A DNA stretch of 64,000 bases from Puffinus mauretanicus (GCA_023333565.1 JAJKFH010003558.1:124001-188000); one strand, 5' to 3'. Shown: positions 47,314 to 61,640, counted from the first letter of the stretch. Translations and numbers: made by a program. The notes: generated by a model from the sequence alone, not told the origin.

Positions 47314-49592
47314 TAGTGTTACTTTCCTGCTTTATGTATTTATTAAACTTCGTGATTTGTGTGTAGGCCCAGTATATTGACTTCCGTCTTTGTTGATGCT
47401 AGAATTAATGCAACCATACTTGTAATATATTAGGAATTAGGATGTCATTACAAGAGTTTACAAAAATAAAGTGTTGCTCCAATGCATTGCACCAGTTCTA
47501 AGAAAAGTGGTTTTTAATACATGGGGAATTGTTCTCCACAGCCTTCTCAATAGACTCATCATTCTGAAGATACATCTTAAAATGTGTAATATCATTTTGC
47601 CATAAAGTTATCACAAAAGCAGAAAGTATGGTTTCTTCTTTTTCCCATCTTAACCTTTTCCTTTTACTTCAACTTCATGTTGCAGTAGCCTGTCGTCAGC
47701 AAGAAAAAGTTTCACTTTACAGTTCAGCAGATTAATTAGTGGTGAAAAAAATTCATTATCTGTCTGGTTTACAGAACCTGGGCTGGTTTAAGATTATAGT
47801 GAACTACAGTATTTTAAGCTGTGTAACTGGAAATCTGAAACTTTGCGTAAATATTGATTGTAAAAATTAGTTTTCTGGATTTTCGAGCATCTGGATGTGT
47901 TCTGTGCAAATTACCTGCAGAGTTTTATAATTGGTTTGGTTTTACTGAGTAGTTATTGAAAATATTACCCTGAAATTGAATAAAAAATTACACAGTGTAA
48001 AAATGCCTTTCAAAACCTCTTCATGCCTTTTGTGTGATGGGGGATGTGGTGAAAACATGGGGGGGAGGGGAAAATCCATAATCTCAAAAAGTTTACTAAT
48101 TATAGTCATCAAACAAATCTATTACATAAGAGTTTTGACAGCGTCTTGATTTTAAGCTGTAGTGTCAGCTTGTTCACAATGTTATTTTTCATTCTTTCTC
48201 CAGAACTTTACTTTTCATCAGTAAACTTGCTATGGATTAATAGTATAATGTCAAAATGGAGAAATTATGCTGATGTATTTTTGGTGAAGTGATGTAATTG
48301 TTTTAATTGGTATTATATTGGAGCTCCATGCTTGACTGTGCAGTATTTGGTGAAAAAAGTATAAAATATACATTTTCTGAATTTATGAAAGGACTGAGCT
48401 TTCATACAAAACAGACTCAAACATTTTACCGTCATGCATAAAATTGTTGAATTGTGTGTCCCTGTTTCTTTAGCGTCGCTTTCTTTGATCTGGCAAGTTC
48501 AGTAGTTTGCTTGGTGGGCAGTTTAGAGTGGAGTTACAATAAAGTGTTGGCAGTTTGTAATTAAGCTTGGGCTTAATGGTGGCGGTTCAGTTACGTTAGA
48601 TCATTTTTTCCTCTCTTTACATTTTGAGGAGTTAGTACCCTGCAAGCCCAGTGCTAGTTGTTCATAGTGTTATTCCCAAGTCAGATGTGTTAGCAGTAGC
48701 GGTTCTGGGTAGGTAAACAAGCGGAGCGTGTGTCTGCATGTGCGCCTAGATTATACATACGTGTGGGTGTGTATAACACATATATAAAAAAGTATAAATA
48801 TATTATACACTTATATATCTCTATGTATCTATCTATCTATCTAAAAAAGTAATTGAAAGGCCAGAGGACTTTTCCAGGAGACGAGTGGCTGAAGAGTGCA
48901 GCGTGCTGAAGAACTGCAGAACTGCTGTAGCTCACGTGCCATTCCTAAAAGCCTGGAAAAGGTTTTTGAACCCCTTATAAAGGAGCAGAGGGTGCTCTTA
49001 GTATTTTCGTGTGAGTTATTTGACAGATGTGTTGTCTGTGTAATGTGCGGTATTAGTAATCTTCGCTGACTAGGACGTTGCAAATTTGAAGAATTGGAAT
49101 TGTATCTTTATATACCTAGCTTAGTTAAATGTGGCACTACAGCGTTGTGACAACCAAGTGAGTTAGCAAAAAAAAACCCCACCCTCCACAACTCCTGGCT
49201 TTATTCCCCACTTCTCTATTGTGTGCTTGAGAGCGTGTTTGTGAATAGCTCTTTGCACTTTTTTCCCTCGTGTATTTAGTGATGTAGTTTAGATGCACAA
49301 CTGTTGTGTCAATGGAAATTTTTCCACTGATTTCAAAAGGCTGAGGGTCGGACTATTGTCAGTTTCTTCTTTGTTGAAGAAGACTTCTGATAACCTTGAC
49401 AGGGGCCTGGAAAAAATGGGGGTGTGTGTGCAATTTTCTCAAAAGAAATTTAAAAACCTCTGTATTACATAAATGTTGTTCTAGCAGAACTAGAATTGGT
49501 GGAAAAAGCTTCAAAACATTAGTATTCACTGAGGTCTTTTAATTTTAGATGCAATTGTGCACACATGCATACTGTAAAGATTGCTTCATGTG
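47314..49592. other. Intronic spacer between the duplicated blocks
   Basis: AT-rich, no exon seen. Contains the TATC microsatellite (listed) and a poly-G tract near 48060-48069. Confidence 0.5.
48769..48845. repeat. TA/TATC microsatellite region
   Basis: An AT-dinucleotide-rich stretch (CACATATATAAAAAAG, ATATATTATACACTTATATA) ends in about five TATC units at 48825-48842. It is likely to vary in length between individuals. Confidence 0.85.
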
Positions 49593-49824
49593 TTTTTTTT
49601 CCCCCGCTCCTCTGAATCAGAAATACTTTAATAAATGCTGTTAAATCTACTCTTTTCCTTCACCCCCTTATTATATGAGGTCATGTTTTGGGAGTCATTA
49701 TTAAAAATGTTTGTGCTGAAGCGTAGGAATTGATTTCTTGTCTATGTTTTTTCTAGAGCTATTGTTTCTTTAAAGAAAAAAAAAAGGCATCTCCGCTGAT
49801 GATATGCTGTCACCAATGCTGTTT
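49593..49824 (+). repeat. Intronic direct duplication, copy 2
   Basis: Second copy of the block at 47084-47313, same orientation, about 2.5 kb downstream. It differs by about 10-12 substitutions and a few single-base length changes, mostly transitions. Similarity stops on the right after GTCACCAATGCTGTTT. Confidence 0.93.
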
Positions 49825-52800
49825 GTTAAGAGACTAAGAGACATCTTTATTAGGAGACTAATTTAGCATGTAAAACCAGTATTTACTTAAAAAAGCATGA
49901 TTTAATATAATATTATGTGACTCCATGAACTCACATTTTTAGCCATTTAAATCCCAGAAGTAGTGTATTGTTTCACATTTTGCAGTGTCTCTTTCAGAAA
50001 ACCTAAGGCCAGGATTTTCAGGTATGGTTTTCAAGTGTTAGTGGCATATTTGGTATCTTAAATAGCTTTGTAGATTTCCAGGGACTCTGCATTAAACTTG
50101 TAAGCTATGGCATTTGTAAATATTCCAGAATAGATCTTTTGTACAGTTTATGTTATTTGTATGTGTTTTATCTAGGATTTTTTTAAAATCAGTTTCTTCT
50201 CCAGTGTTTTTTCTTTGCCTTTCTTTTCCAGTTCAGCTACTGACTGTTTTAAAATGTCATTAATCGGTCTCTTCTCATTACTTGCATTGGATACTAGAGA
50301 TGCTTCTAGCTGTGTAGTGTTAACATTGAGATGCATTTCCAGGTATTTCTGCCTATGACATGGAAAAACAAGTTATCAGGGAAATCAGGTCCGTGGAGAC
50401 AGAATTGCTTGCCCCAGTGGCAAAACCTTCACAACGTCAGGGAGCATGCAATCTCCCTGGAAGCAACGAGGTCATTTGTTTTTGGTTTTCTGAAAGGTGT
50501 TTACAATGCATTGCCGGAGCAGGCCAGGTATGTTCTGGTGCTTCACCTGTGCGTGGCAGCGTGTTCTGAGTGGAAGCAGGGCCAGATTGGGAAGCTTGTG
50601 GATATGATCTGGATATTCCCAAAGTTTCTGTTACTATAATGTTTAGAAGTGGGTTTATAGCTGTTTTCTGGATTTTAAATAGTTTGGGGGCTCGTGAAGA
50701 AAATAGCAGTATTACAGTTCCTGGTTCATGACAGGTTTTGTGGAGCATCACCGTGGAAGTAATCTGTCTTGACATGACTGCAGGGTGCCAGTCTTGGCTT
50801 GGTAAAGTCAGGTGTGCTTCTGACGGTGTCACGGACGAACATGGTCTTGGCCAGTTTTAAAAGTGAATAAACAATAAATCTCAACAGCACATCTGGGTCT
50901 ATTTCAGAGAATTTTGTAGGTTATACAAAGCTTGCGGTTACCAACACGTTAGTAACTTTCTGGCACAGCAATTAAATTTTTTCCTTCATCCCTACTTTGG
51001 GGCTGCCAAAAAGCCTCTGTTTCTAGATCACTGCTCACAAATTACTCTGTCCTGTATTCCGTTTGTGAAATACTAAACCAGATTCTCCTTTCACCTGTGT
51101 AATAGCAGCAAGCTGTGGCAAAGGTAGGGATTGGAGAAGGCATGGGATTTTTGCCGCGTAGATGGTGAATAGTGTGATGGGAGTATAAAGCCAATCCAGG
51201 CTGTGTGCTGTGTACTTCACCTGAATGGGAGTGTTCTGTAATTAGACTTATACCCAGTACCCAAGAGTAGGTAAAAATTATGGTTTTGAAAGCAGTTACG
51301 GATAAACTGCGCAATAAATTGATGCCCGATAGGCTCTTTTCTGTGCTTTTCCTTGTGCAGTGCACTTTGGTTGCTGCTTGGTTCCTGTTTCACCCCACCC
51401 TCTTCTTACCTTTTGTCTTTTATTTTGTTTTTATTAGGTGTTGTGAGTGTATGGGTTTTTTCTTTCTGTCTCTTTGGTTGCTTGCATGCGCAAGGTCTTT
51501 CTCACCGTGTTGTGTATGATCAGATGGTGGTTCTGCAGAGCCAACAATTTCACAAGTGGAATCCCACAACAGTGTGAGAGCGGGAGGACGGGCACAGGGG
51601 ACGTGCAGAACTCACGTGCTGCTTCCTGAAGGCAGACGTTTGTGCTGGCCCCTCTGTCGGGCAGGAGAAGCAGCTGAACAAGGTGCTTGTTATTTCACAC
51701 ACGGCGCGGTGTTTGCAGTGGGAAGAAAGAAGGAGCTGTGCTATCCCTCCCTCTGCCTCTTTCTGCTCTTTTGCTCTGCCTTCATTTAATGCATCTGTGG
51801 CTTTCTCCCTCCTGATTGCAGCTCCAGGGACACCTATCCTTCCAGTTGCTACCTATGTTCTTTGTAGCAGGAATAAGAAAGACTTACTTTAAGAAAACAG
51901 ACTGCGGGATTGAAATCTTTATTCTCTTGCTCAACAGTGTTGAAAGTAGACCTCAGCTACTATGTGTTACGTTGCTTATCACCACATGAAACCTAATGCA
52001 TGACTGCTTTCAGTACAGCTTGAGATCTTTTGGTCTCCGGCACGTGGCTTCAAGCAAGAGGCAAATTTTGTAGGGTCATTTTCTCATTCACTCAGCCAGA
52101 GAGGTCCCACAAGAGGGAACTCTTCATTTTAGTCTTTTCAGAATGCATCCGCGTCTGTTATTAAACTTCACCTCAGTCATCAGTATAACAGGGTTGGTTG
52201 AAAACAGCTAATACTGGGTGCGTTGCTGCTGAGTGTGGCTTACCTGCTAGGCGTGTGCGCCTGAGTCGTGTACCCGTGCCTGTATCTGCAGGGTGGAAGA
52301 GGGAGGGTTGGTTTGTTGCATAGCAGTGGTCAGAATTGTTTGGAAGGAGCTTAGAGCTGATGGCAATTAACAAAGCCACCCTTTTAATAAACCCAATTAG
52401 CATTTTTACAGTTAGTTTCCCTCATTTTTTAAAACAAAATCCATTCTCCTCCTGGTTATTCACTTATTTTTGAGGAGGGGAACTGAAGGTCAGTTTTTAA
52501 GTATCCATTATCCATTTTTGGTGTAGATCAAATCAGTCATGACAAGTTAAGTTGCATGTGTGTCTTGCATATGTAAGTCAAAGTGTGTCATTTTAAAAGT
52601 GCAAAGTACTTTATGTCCAACTTACGAAGATAACTGCGGACATGGAGTTTGTGGGGTCTGGTATTACATATATAGATAAATTAGGAGTGAAATACAGATA
52701 CAGAAACTGACAGGGTGAAGTCTGAAAAAGTCTGCTCAGAAATTGCTTATATTTATTTCATCTAAAGAATTCAGTAATTCTTTACGTTCTTAAAAAAGCA

Positions 52801-55800
52801 GCATCCAGAAGAAGAAAATACCGTGCATTTTGTGATGGCAGATTGTGTCAAATTGAAGCTAAAAACCCCCATCACTGTGAAGGAAAACGATTTTTTTTCT
52901 GCTTTAAGTGCTAATTTCAATGCAGCTTCAAATTTGGAGCAATTATTATATAAAACTACCTATCTTTTAGCTCATTTTTGCTGGCTTATTTAGTTCCATA
53001 AGCCTGCAGAGCCAGATCTGACAGAACAGCCTGTCTGGTAAAAGAAGCCCAACAAAGCTAAGTGCTTAAAAATTGGCATTCATCTTCTTTCAGACAAAAT
53101 GCATTAGAATATTCCTTTTTACCTGAAATGAAATTATTGTTTTCTTGAGCTGCTGTCATGTTGCTTCGATTATTTTGCCTTTCATATAATGAAACCCAGA
53201 GCCTCAGGATATCTATTGACATTGCAATTGCAGTGGCATATAGAAGTTATTTTTCCAGCCCTTTCACATTGTTCCTGCTCGTTTGAGAGCATGGTAGACC
53301 TTTTATCCATCAGCATTTGAATGTAGTACTGCTTTCTTGCTATAAACAAAATGACTTTTCTGTGAATAAATCCGAAAGACTAGTGAAGGGATGTAGTCTG
53401 TTGGAAATAGAGAATGATATCTGGTATCGAAGTGGGAGATGGGGATGAAGTGACCTAGTGTATGTACTCAGTAATCTTCTATATTCTTTGTATGATACTA
53501 TGTAATATAGCTATGACATAAAGCACAATGGGTAGTATATGTTTCATGTAAAATTTAGCTTAACCTTTCTCAGGAAGAGACCCACAGAAGTTTCTGTAGG
53601 TTCTGCTGCTGCCTGATGCAGTGAGAAAATCTGAGCACCACCAAAGCCAATGCTTTCATCTAGGGGAAGTAGAGTTTTCCCAGGCAATAGTCTCTTTTCA
53701 CCCCTTCTGGACAGAAAAAAGAAATTAACTCCTCCACCACAGAAGTCTTTAGCTGCAGGGTTGTACCTCGCCTCCCCTCATGGTACATAATTTTTTCATT
53801 CGCTTTCATGGTAATGTGCCTGTGGATCCTTAGCATTGCTGTTCAGGAGAGTTATGGAGAGTGTGACGGGCAGTGAGCCCTTCTGCTCCCCCCAGGAAGG
53901 GGGCATCAGGAATGAGTAGTGATATAGGATGCCCATGGTCATGTGAGAGAAATGGGGCTTAATCTAGAAGAAACAGAACTGTTGGGGTCTGCTTTGGCTA
54001 ATGATGTGTTCGACAGAGCACGTGTGTATCAGTTGTTTCTCCCCTTCCCTCTGTCCTTTCCCCGTTCTACACCAGTTCTTCAATGTACCCGCACCCACAT
54101 AAACTCATTTGATACCCACGTCTTCCCCTACCATGAGCAAATAAGGCTTCACGTAAACATTTGTAAGCTGAGCGTAGCAGGGGGGAAGCGGGCGCGGGTT
54201 GCAGTACAGCGCTGGGTGGGAGCAGGGGGTTCAGGAGGGTCTGCTGGCTTCTGCTGTCAGTAGAGAAGAGGTGGGAGAGGATGCGGGCAAGGGTAAAGGA
54301 GGAGCACCTTGTGTGCAAGGGGAGTGGCAGTAAATAGGTGAAGGGGAATAATACCTAGTGCATGGTGAAAGCCATTTATCTTGGATTGTGTGGAGCATGA
54401 TACCTTCTGATAGAAAAGGTACCCTGGCAAATGCCCTCAAACAAAGAATGTTTTGCAGCTCAGTGTATTTGATGTCCTTTAGCAGAACAAGAAGTCAGGA
54501 GGTTTATTGTTACTGGTGCTGGCAACTGGTTAGGCAGATGAACGCAGCTGGCAATGCTCTGAGGAAACTGGAAAGAGAACACGTGAATCAAATGTCCAGG
54601 CTTTGGAATATACGTCCTTCTGATGTATTTGTAGACAGCCATATGTCCTTCACTGGAGCTGCGATCAGTAACTACAGTAAGTACATCCTTCATTTTAGGG
54701 TGACATCCTGTTAGCAATCCTGACCCAGAAACCATTCTGTCTTCATTAGTGATAATTTAAATATATGCCGTACTGCCTCTCCAGTAATTTGTGCTCAATT
54801 TTTAAAAAGGCAGTCATGAGAATGTAAGGTTTCAAATTAAGAATTACTGTGTCACCTGTTAGGTTGTTCGACATGTTTATTATCATCACTGGTAATTTTT
54901 TTTTTAATGTTTAATTTAAATTTGTGTAGATATCTTTCACCCATTTGCCCTTACTCTGACTTTTGTTGTTAAAAAGCCATCTGTCGGATATCTTCCTTGT
55001 GTTGATACAGGGAGGCACTAACCAAGTCATCCCTTTAGTCTCTTTCGAATAGACTGAATAGTTCAAATTTCTTTTGCCCCTTTCCAAATGACAAGCTTTC
55101 CAGAGTTTCTCTGTTTTTTTTTAAACCCCAGTCTGAACGATTTTTGATTTCTTGAAGTATCGATGCAAAGAACTAGCTATGTTTCTTTAGCTGTCTGGAA
55201 GTATTGTCACCTTCCTACCCAGATACTTTTCTGTTCATAGGGCTGTTGTATTCTCCCCCTGCCCCCGCTTAATAACTGCATCTCTGTGATCTCACACTCT
55301 TGGTTATTCACGGTGATGCCCAAGTCCCATTCAGAGCTGCAGCTTTTCAGGGCACAAACCTTACTTCATAAAATTGGTATCATTTTTTTGTTATAGATGA
55401 TCTTGCCCTTTGCAGTTGTTAGAATGCATGCTTTCAGAAGAGCCTGTCTTGCCAAGTGACTCAGATTATTTTTGCAAATAACTGGCTTGCCTCGTTATTT
55501 GTCGCTTTAGTAGTTTTTGGGAGGTCTACAAATTTTAGTAGGGTGGTTTTATCTTACCTTACAGGTTGTAGATAAACTGTTGCAAAACCCTGCCTGAAAT
55601 TGGAAGATAGTTCTCTACTAAAAACTATATTTTGGGATTTATAATTCACCCCATTTTTATTTAATTTAATTACTAGTATTTTTTATATAGTGTTACTTTT
55701 TAACATTGGCTAGGCTAGATTTACTTCTTACAACTGCTAGAGCTCTCCAGTACAGTGTTGCAGTTGTAACAGGCTCCTCATGTTGAGCGTGTGTGTGGGA

Positions 55801-58135
55801 AAAACAGATCCCTATCATAATGCCCATTTATTTTATACAAAGGAAATTACTGATTTTTATTTTTTTCCCCTGACTGTGTTTAATTATGTTGGGGAGGAAA
55901 TGTTACATATGAAATTTCTGGTGCTAGAGCTGAAATGTTACGAAACCTCTAAACAAAGCCTTCCCCCCTCCCATCCTCCAGAATCACATCATTATTGAAC
56001 CTTATCATCAGACTCCCAAAGGCTTATTCTGTTATCATTTACACAATTCTATTGGGTTTACATGGCAAGGTTTTTGTCTGCAGGGGTCTGCAGGGGTGGC
56101 CTCTGTGAGGGGAGGAGGGGAAACGTGGAAAGGAAGGAGCGGCAGAGAGGAGCTGTTGTGGACTGATCACAACCCCTATTCCCCATCTCTTTCACTGCTT
56201 GGGGAGGGGAGGAGGTAGAGGAGTCAGAAATGAAGTGAAGTTGAGCCTGGGAAGAAGAGGGGGAAGATGTTTTAAGTCTTGTCTTTGTTTCTCACCATCT
56301 GCTCTTATTTTTAATTGGCAATAAATTAAATCCCTTTTCCCCAAGTTGAGTGTGTTTTGCCCATGACAGGAACTGATGAGTGGTCTCCCTGACCCATGAG
56401 CATTTAACCTTATTTTCTGCCTCTGTCCAGTTGAGGAGGGGGAGTGAAAGAGCAGCTGGGTGGGCATCTGGCAGCCAGCCAGGTCAGCCCACCATAATAA
56501 TAAAGACTTTTGACAAAAAATGTTAGCAGTCTTGTTTCCTTGAATTAGAACAATAATATGTTATTGTAAAGGGTTATGATAATGCTGCTCATATTCATGA
56601 ATAACAGTATTGGTTAAATGGAAATATAAAAAAAAATTAAGTCATACACGTGCTTGGCAATAGTCACGGTGGATGACTGCTCTCCCTCCCCAGTTGTGGC
56701 ATTGAGTTGACACATTTTGGTTTTTTCTACTACTGTATGCAGCTCAAAAATACTTTGCTGTCTTTTAAAAATGAACTAATTGTAAGAGCTATTTATGCTT
56801 GTTTTAGTAACCTTTAATTTTATTTTGTTGCTTTTACTGCATTTTCAAATACAAATCACCTTAGTCTGGCTGCAGAAGGAATAGCTTTTTGACACTTTTG
56901 ATAATTTCATTTTTTAGGGTTTTATATGGCATTATAGACTAGGTGTAAAATAACTACTCTTTTATGTTTTTTAGTATTGGTGCATTATAATACTATTATT
57001 CCCTTAATGTAAATAAAAAAAATTGAAGAAAGGAGAAAAAAATGCCAACATTTATTATTCATGGAAGATCTTTGTAATGGTTTCTTACTGCAAGCTCCAG
57101 TCAGTGGATTTTGGAACAGCATATGAGAAATTAATGCTGATAATGAATTACTGATAGTTTATTTTGGAATGTGACCAACACAAAAGCTTTAAAGCTCTGA
57201 ATAGCGGAGGGTGGTGAGTTAATGTATGGAGAAAATGCAGTAATTTGTGAGGTGTTTTTGTATTTATCTACTAACATCTTGAACGTTGACATATCTGCTT
57301 TACTAAGGGGGACTTGCTTTTTGAGTTTTTGCTTTCTTCTTCTCTAATTCTGTGCCCCACATAGGCTTACTTTTTCACTATAACTTTATTTACTGTATTT
57401 AAATTAACAGGCACAGATGTATCAATGTGGACTGTAAAGAGTATGTCCTCTGCGTGCTTCATTAGTCTGTCTATAGAAGCATGTAGGGTTTTTTTCAGTA
57501 CTTAATGTCATAGTAGTTGTGGGAACACAGAAGTCACCCATTCAGCTGCATACCCCTTATTGTCTTCTGTTGAAGCTTCTTCCTAGTACAATCAAATTTT
57601 TCAGAGGGCTTAAAAATAAAGTGCATATGTTGAGATCTGTTCTGCTACCAAAGTGTACTAATAATTCATAGTGAAAAAGACTACTTTTATTATTACTGTA
57701 TGGATAGAGAGTAGCAGGCGTGAAGACATCTCCAGGTCTTTCCACGAGGTTTGTGATGCATGCACTGGTGAAACTCACTTGTTTCCTGCTCCACAGAGCA
57801 GTATGTTTTCTTTTTGTATCTGCTTTAGCTACACCATGTGTATCATGTCTCAGAGTGGAGACTGTATTTTGAAATGCACTCCTAGAGACTGAGTTAGCAG
57901 AATGAGACCTAGTATTGTGGCTTTGGTTTCACACACAGTCAAGATTTTGTTTCTGTTTAAAGTATTGTTGTGCTGGTTAAAGGCCAGCAAATTAGGAATG
58001 AAATTGGATTGGAGTTTACGTAATGTTTATCTTTTTCTCAAAGAAGCTGAAAGTTTCTAATTGAAATACATGTTAACTGGGTCCTGGAACCTCCTGATGT
58101 GTCTTTTTATTTCAAAGAGATAAAATGGCCTTAGA
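49825..58135. other. Intronic, nothing recognised
   Basis: AT-rich with several frames of 60-131 codons (for example 50331-50639 and 54358-54714 on +, 50437-50832 on -). None carries a domain I know. No recent transposable element is visible in over 8 kb. Confidence 0.5.
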
Positions 58136-58555
58136 TTAGTTCACCTGTCCTTCTGGATGGATGATGCAAGCACTGGCTGAAGTCAAACTTGCCAAATTTT
58201 CCATGCTAATCGTGAGAATTGCTCTTTCCCTGCTTGTGACAAACTCCTTTGCTGGGATGCTGGCATCCCACACGTTAACAGCTCCACAGCTTCCCATGGC
58301 AGAGGCAACTGGCAGGCACTGGTGCCTGGCCATGGCCTTCTCAAGCTTGCAACAGGTTTGCTGCATATTCCGCAGCCCCAAGGTATCTCTGTGGCCTGCC
58401 AGTATCGTGTGATCTGGATGGAGGACGTGGAGGACTCGTGCATCCTGAGGTGCCACCGAGATGTGTCTGCCTCGTCGATCTTGTGGGCTGGATTTCAAAG
58501 AATTCGGGAGGTCTGAAGGAGACAATAGCACCTGACTACTTAGGTGTGTTACCAT
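58136..58555 (-). pseudogene. WD40-like ORF, possible retropseudogene fragment
   Basis: A 139-codon frame on - in a locally GC- and CpG-richer block (about 58150-58520). Residues about 53-98 read AGHRDTLGLRN...LPVASAMGSCGAVNVWD. The 39-residue spacing between GH and WD, and the ASA-(x)n-VNVWD strand, fit a WD40 repeat. A second beta-strand-like stretch (REFVTS-type, then AILTISMENLASL) follows. There is no obvious splice site and no named homologue that I can recall. It may be a fragment of a processed pseudogene, an exon of an unrelated antisense gene, or chance. The actual residues after WD are ASIPAKEFVTSRERAILTIS. Confidence 0.3.
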
Positions 58556-61230
58556 ACGAATGAATGAGCCAACAATGTTAATAGTTCTTGTTAATGCCAG
58601 TTTTCTGTATTCTTAAACTGGGTCATTTGAAACATTTGGAAATAAGTTCTCGTGTTTAAAATGTGTTCCCTTTGTGGAACCTGCCCATGGAAAATGGTGT
58701 GATTTCAACTAACAGACGACCTTCTCATCCACAGCATAATTTGTGGATTGAGACCTGATTCAGTTCTCCTGTTTTATAGAGGATTTGGACCAATGCCTAG
58801 TGCAACAGCTTTAAATCAAGATTTGCTGGCATATCTGTGTGGGGTCCAATTATCTCAATACTGCTTTCCAAAACAGTGCCTGGGGCTGCAGTACCACAGA
58901 TTTGGGCTGAAATTTTTGGCTTAATTTATTTTCCTTCTAACAGCTTTATAAAGATAAGAGAACGAAGGACCAGTAAGATAAACATCTTTTCTTGTGCATT
59001 ATTAACATAAATGTCTTACATGCTAATTGATTGCACCTATTTAAACCAGTGTACAGCTGTAACCTGATGAAGGCATCAGTTAGCTAGCTGCCTGTATAGC
59101 AGAGGTTATGAAAGAGGTTATGAAATAGTATTTCACCCTGGGAGATTAGCTTGATGTTTTAGGTCATGAAATTACATAAGCTTGGAATGTTTTCTTACAT
59201 TATTCTGTGTAAAATAGTAAATGAAGAAGTATTAGAAATGTTCCCTGAGAGTCACCTAAGTATAAAGTTTCAAGGAGTACACTGGCTTGAAAGAAACTTC
59301 CCATTTAAATGTTAAACTTACACAGTTGTGATCGTACCTGGCACATTATTAGCTGAGCCAGGACTTCAAAATCACTTTGCTTGTTACAACTAAGAAGCAT
59401 GTTTTGCCTTTACAACAATCGGCTTTTAATAAATTTGGGCTTAAAAATTTTTAAAATAATTAAATTACTCACAAGTGTTGTTTTGGAGATGACTTTTGAA
59501 GTGTGAGGATGCTATATGGTCTGTCTGAATTTTGCAGGCAGATAGCACTTGTTTCACCCTTAGGGGAAAAAAAAATGTAAAAGAAAAAATTTAGATGAAG
59601 ATACTTGGAATTTGGTATTCAACTTAGTATTTTTCAGATACTGTCTTTCTCATTTCCATATATAAGTGAGGGATGAAAAGTAATCTTAGCTTTAAGAAGA
59701 AAAATTGATGTATCCACAGATTTGGCTGTGAAATGCTTGAGCGATAAAGCTATAGAGAGAAAACTGTCTATGTCTTTTAACAAAAGTTACATGTAAGAGA
59801 GATGTTTTTCTTTATCAAGAGAATGTTTCCAAAACATAGCAAATTTGGCTCTGTGACATAGATGGCAGAAATTACACCATTAACAGCTACAGTTCAGTGC
59901 TAAGTTCTGACATACTGCTGTATATAATGGCATGGCTCTTTTTTAATTTTTGCCAGTTCACGAGCAGTAATTACTGAAGAGTGAAAGATTGATTTCCAGT
60001 TTCTGTTGGGACTGGTTTGCTTTCCTCATCAAGTTAGTTAGTGTAAGCAAATTCAATGTTGCATTGCGGTTCCCAGAGGAAAGTCAAAGCATTGTTCTGT
60101 TACAATAGAGGTGATTAAAGCTAGCCCTGTTTAAGCTGTCCAAACAGTTTTCTGTTTTCAACAGTAATAGTTCATAGTAGTATGTATAGCTAAACTGGTT
60201 GAATAAAAACATGAAAGACAAAAGTAAATGTAAGAATTGCAAAGTCAGTCATCTATGTTATAATTAATGCTAAGCTATCGGATCATACTGTGCTTGAAAT
60301 GGCTTCTGTGTGGGTCACTGAGATGCTTGTGCCATTGTTTCAAAGTGGACCTGTTAGCAGCATGGTAATTTATTGAAGGTAGGCTGCTTGAACTAAGAGA
60401 CTTCTGTTAATAATTATTTAAAGGAACTCATGACAAATATTGCTGGCCTAGAGTTTTCTAACAATTCTCTTTAGAAACTCCTCAGAGGTAGCGTTTCTGG
60501 AAATTGTGCTAAAGGTAAACAAAGATTAATGGTACGATTGACTTTATGTATAACCTATCTTCTGGTGTGTTTGCTTTCAAAGTTAAGCAGACTTGCTGGT
60601 TAACACTAGAATATTTCACTGTAGTTAAGAGTTGTAGTTAATATCTAAGAGCTTTGGATAACTTTTTTGGACTCCTGCATTCCTTTTATATAAATATAAG
60701 CAATATAAAAATGAACATAAAATATTTTTGAGTGGGTAGTCTTTATGAGCGTGTGCACTGTGAATTAATCATATGCTATCACACTTTAATAAAAATATTT
60801 TTCAGTTTGTGTATTTATACCTTCAAAATATGTTTTCAAAGTTAAAGTGAATAGCACTTGGCTAAACAATTTTTTATTGTCTTGGAATGGTAAATGTACT
60901 GTTTTTAAACTTTCTATAAAAAAGTATTGATAATGCTGTTGACTACATGTCTATGCAGGCTCTGTTAGGAGATGGGAGTTTTGCAGATCACTTTCCAATG
61001 TTTTTTTTCCAGTGTTTATAGTGATACTAGTTATATACATTTCTTCTAATATTTTCTGTGTGAGGAAGAGGTTTCTTACAACATCCCTTAAAGCCAGGGG
61101 TAGGGGCATCCTTACCCCAAACTAATATTTCCGTGAAGTTCATGCTGAAGTCTTAATTTCAGCCAAATGCAAGTAAAGTGATGCAGCATTACTGTCTTCT
61201 GTAGATTGTGTAATGTATGGCTGTTAAGTT
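58556..61230. other. Intronic, nothing recognised
   Basis: AT-rich. A small 12-base tandem (GAGGTTATGAAA twice) lies at about 59103-59126. No exon or recent repeat is seen. Confidence 0.5.
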
Positions 61231-61640
61231 CTGTGATAGGATCATTTACGTTGGAAGGAACCTCTAGAGGTTGTGTAGTCTAGCTGCCTTCCAAGTTAGA
61301 GCAGATTGCTCAGGACCTTTCTCAGATGAGCTTTGATTATCTCTAGTGGCAGAGGCTCCCTAACCTGTGGGCAACCTGTTCCTGCACTTACTCACTTTCC
61401 AGTAAGGAATTTCCCTTACTGCATCTTGTGATCATTTCCTGTTCTTACCGTGCGTCTTTGATGAGAGTCTGGCTCTGTCGTTTCTTACTGCAGCTACATC
61501 CTCCCTTGACTTCTTCTCTGCAATGCAGACAAACAAGTTCTCCTAGACACTTGTATGTTCACGTGCTGCAGCCCCCTAGCCACCTTTTTGGCCGTCTGCA
61601 GAAATTCACCCCAGTTTATCTTTGTACAGGACTTGGGTGA
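61231..61640 (-). mobile_element. Old CR1 LINE 3' part, reverse
   Basis: On + the order is that of an inverted CR1 3' end: AGGATCATTTACGTTGGAAG, GATTGCTCAGGACCTTTCTC, GGGCAACCTGTTCCTGCACT, GAGAGTCTGGCTCTGTCG, ATGTTCACGTGCTGCAGCCC and CCACCTTTTTGGCCGTCTG. It is clearly more diverged than the CR1 copies upstream of the gene, and the tail is worn down to CTGTGATAGG. It is 5'-truncated with no usable frame. Confidence 0.85.

Noticed and set aside
50331..50832. 102-codon + and 131-codon - frames facing each other
   Set aside because: No recognisable domain, no splice signals matching the frames, and no sign of constraint visible by eye.
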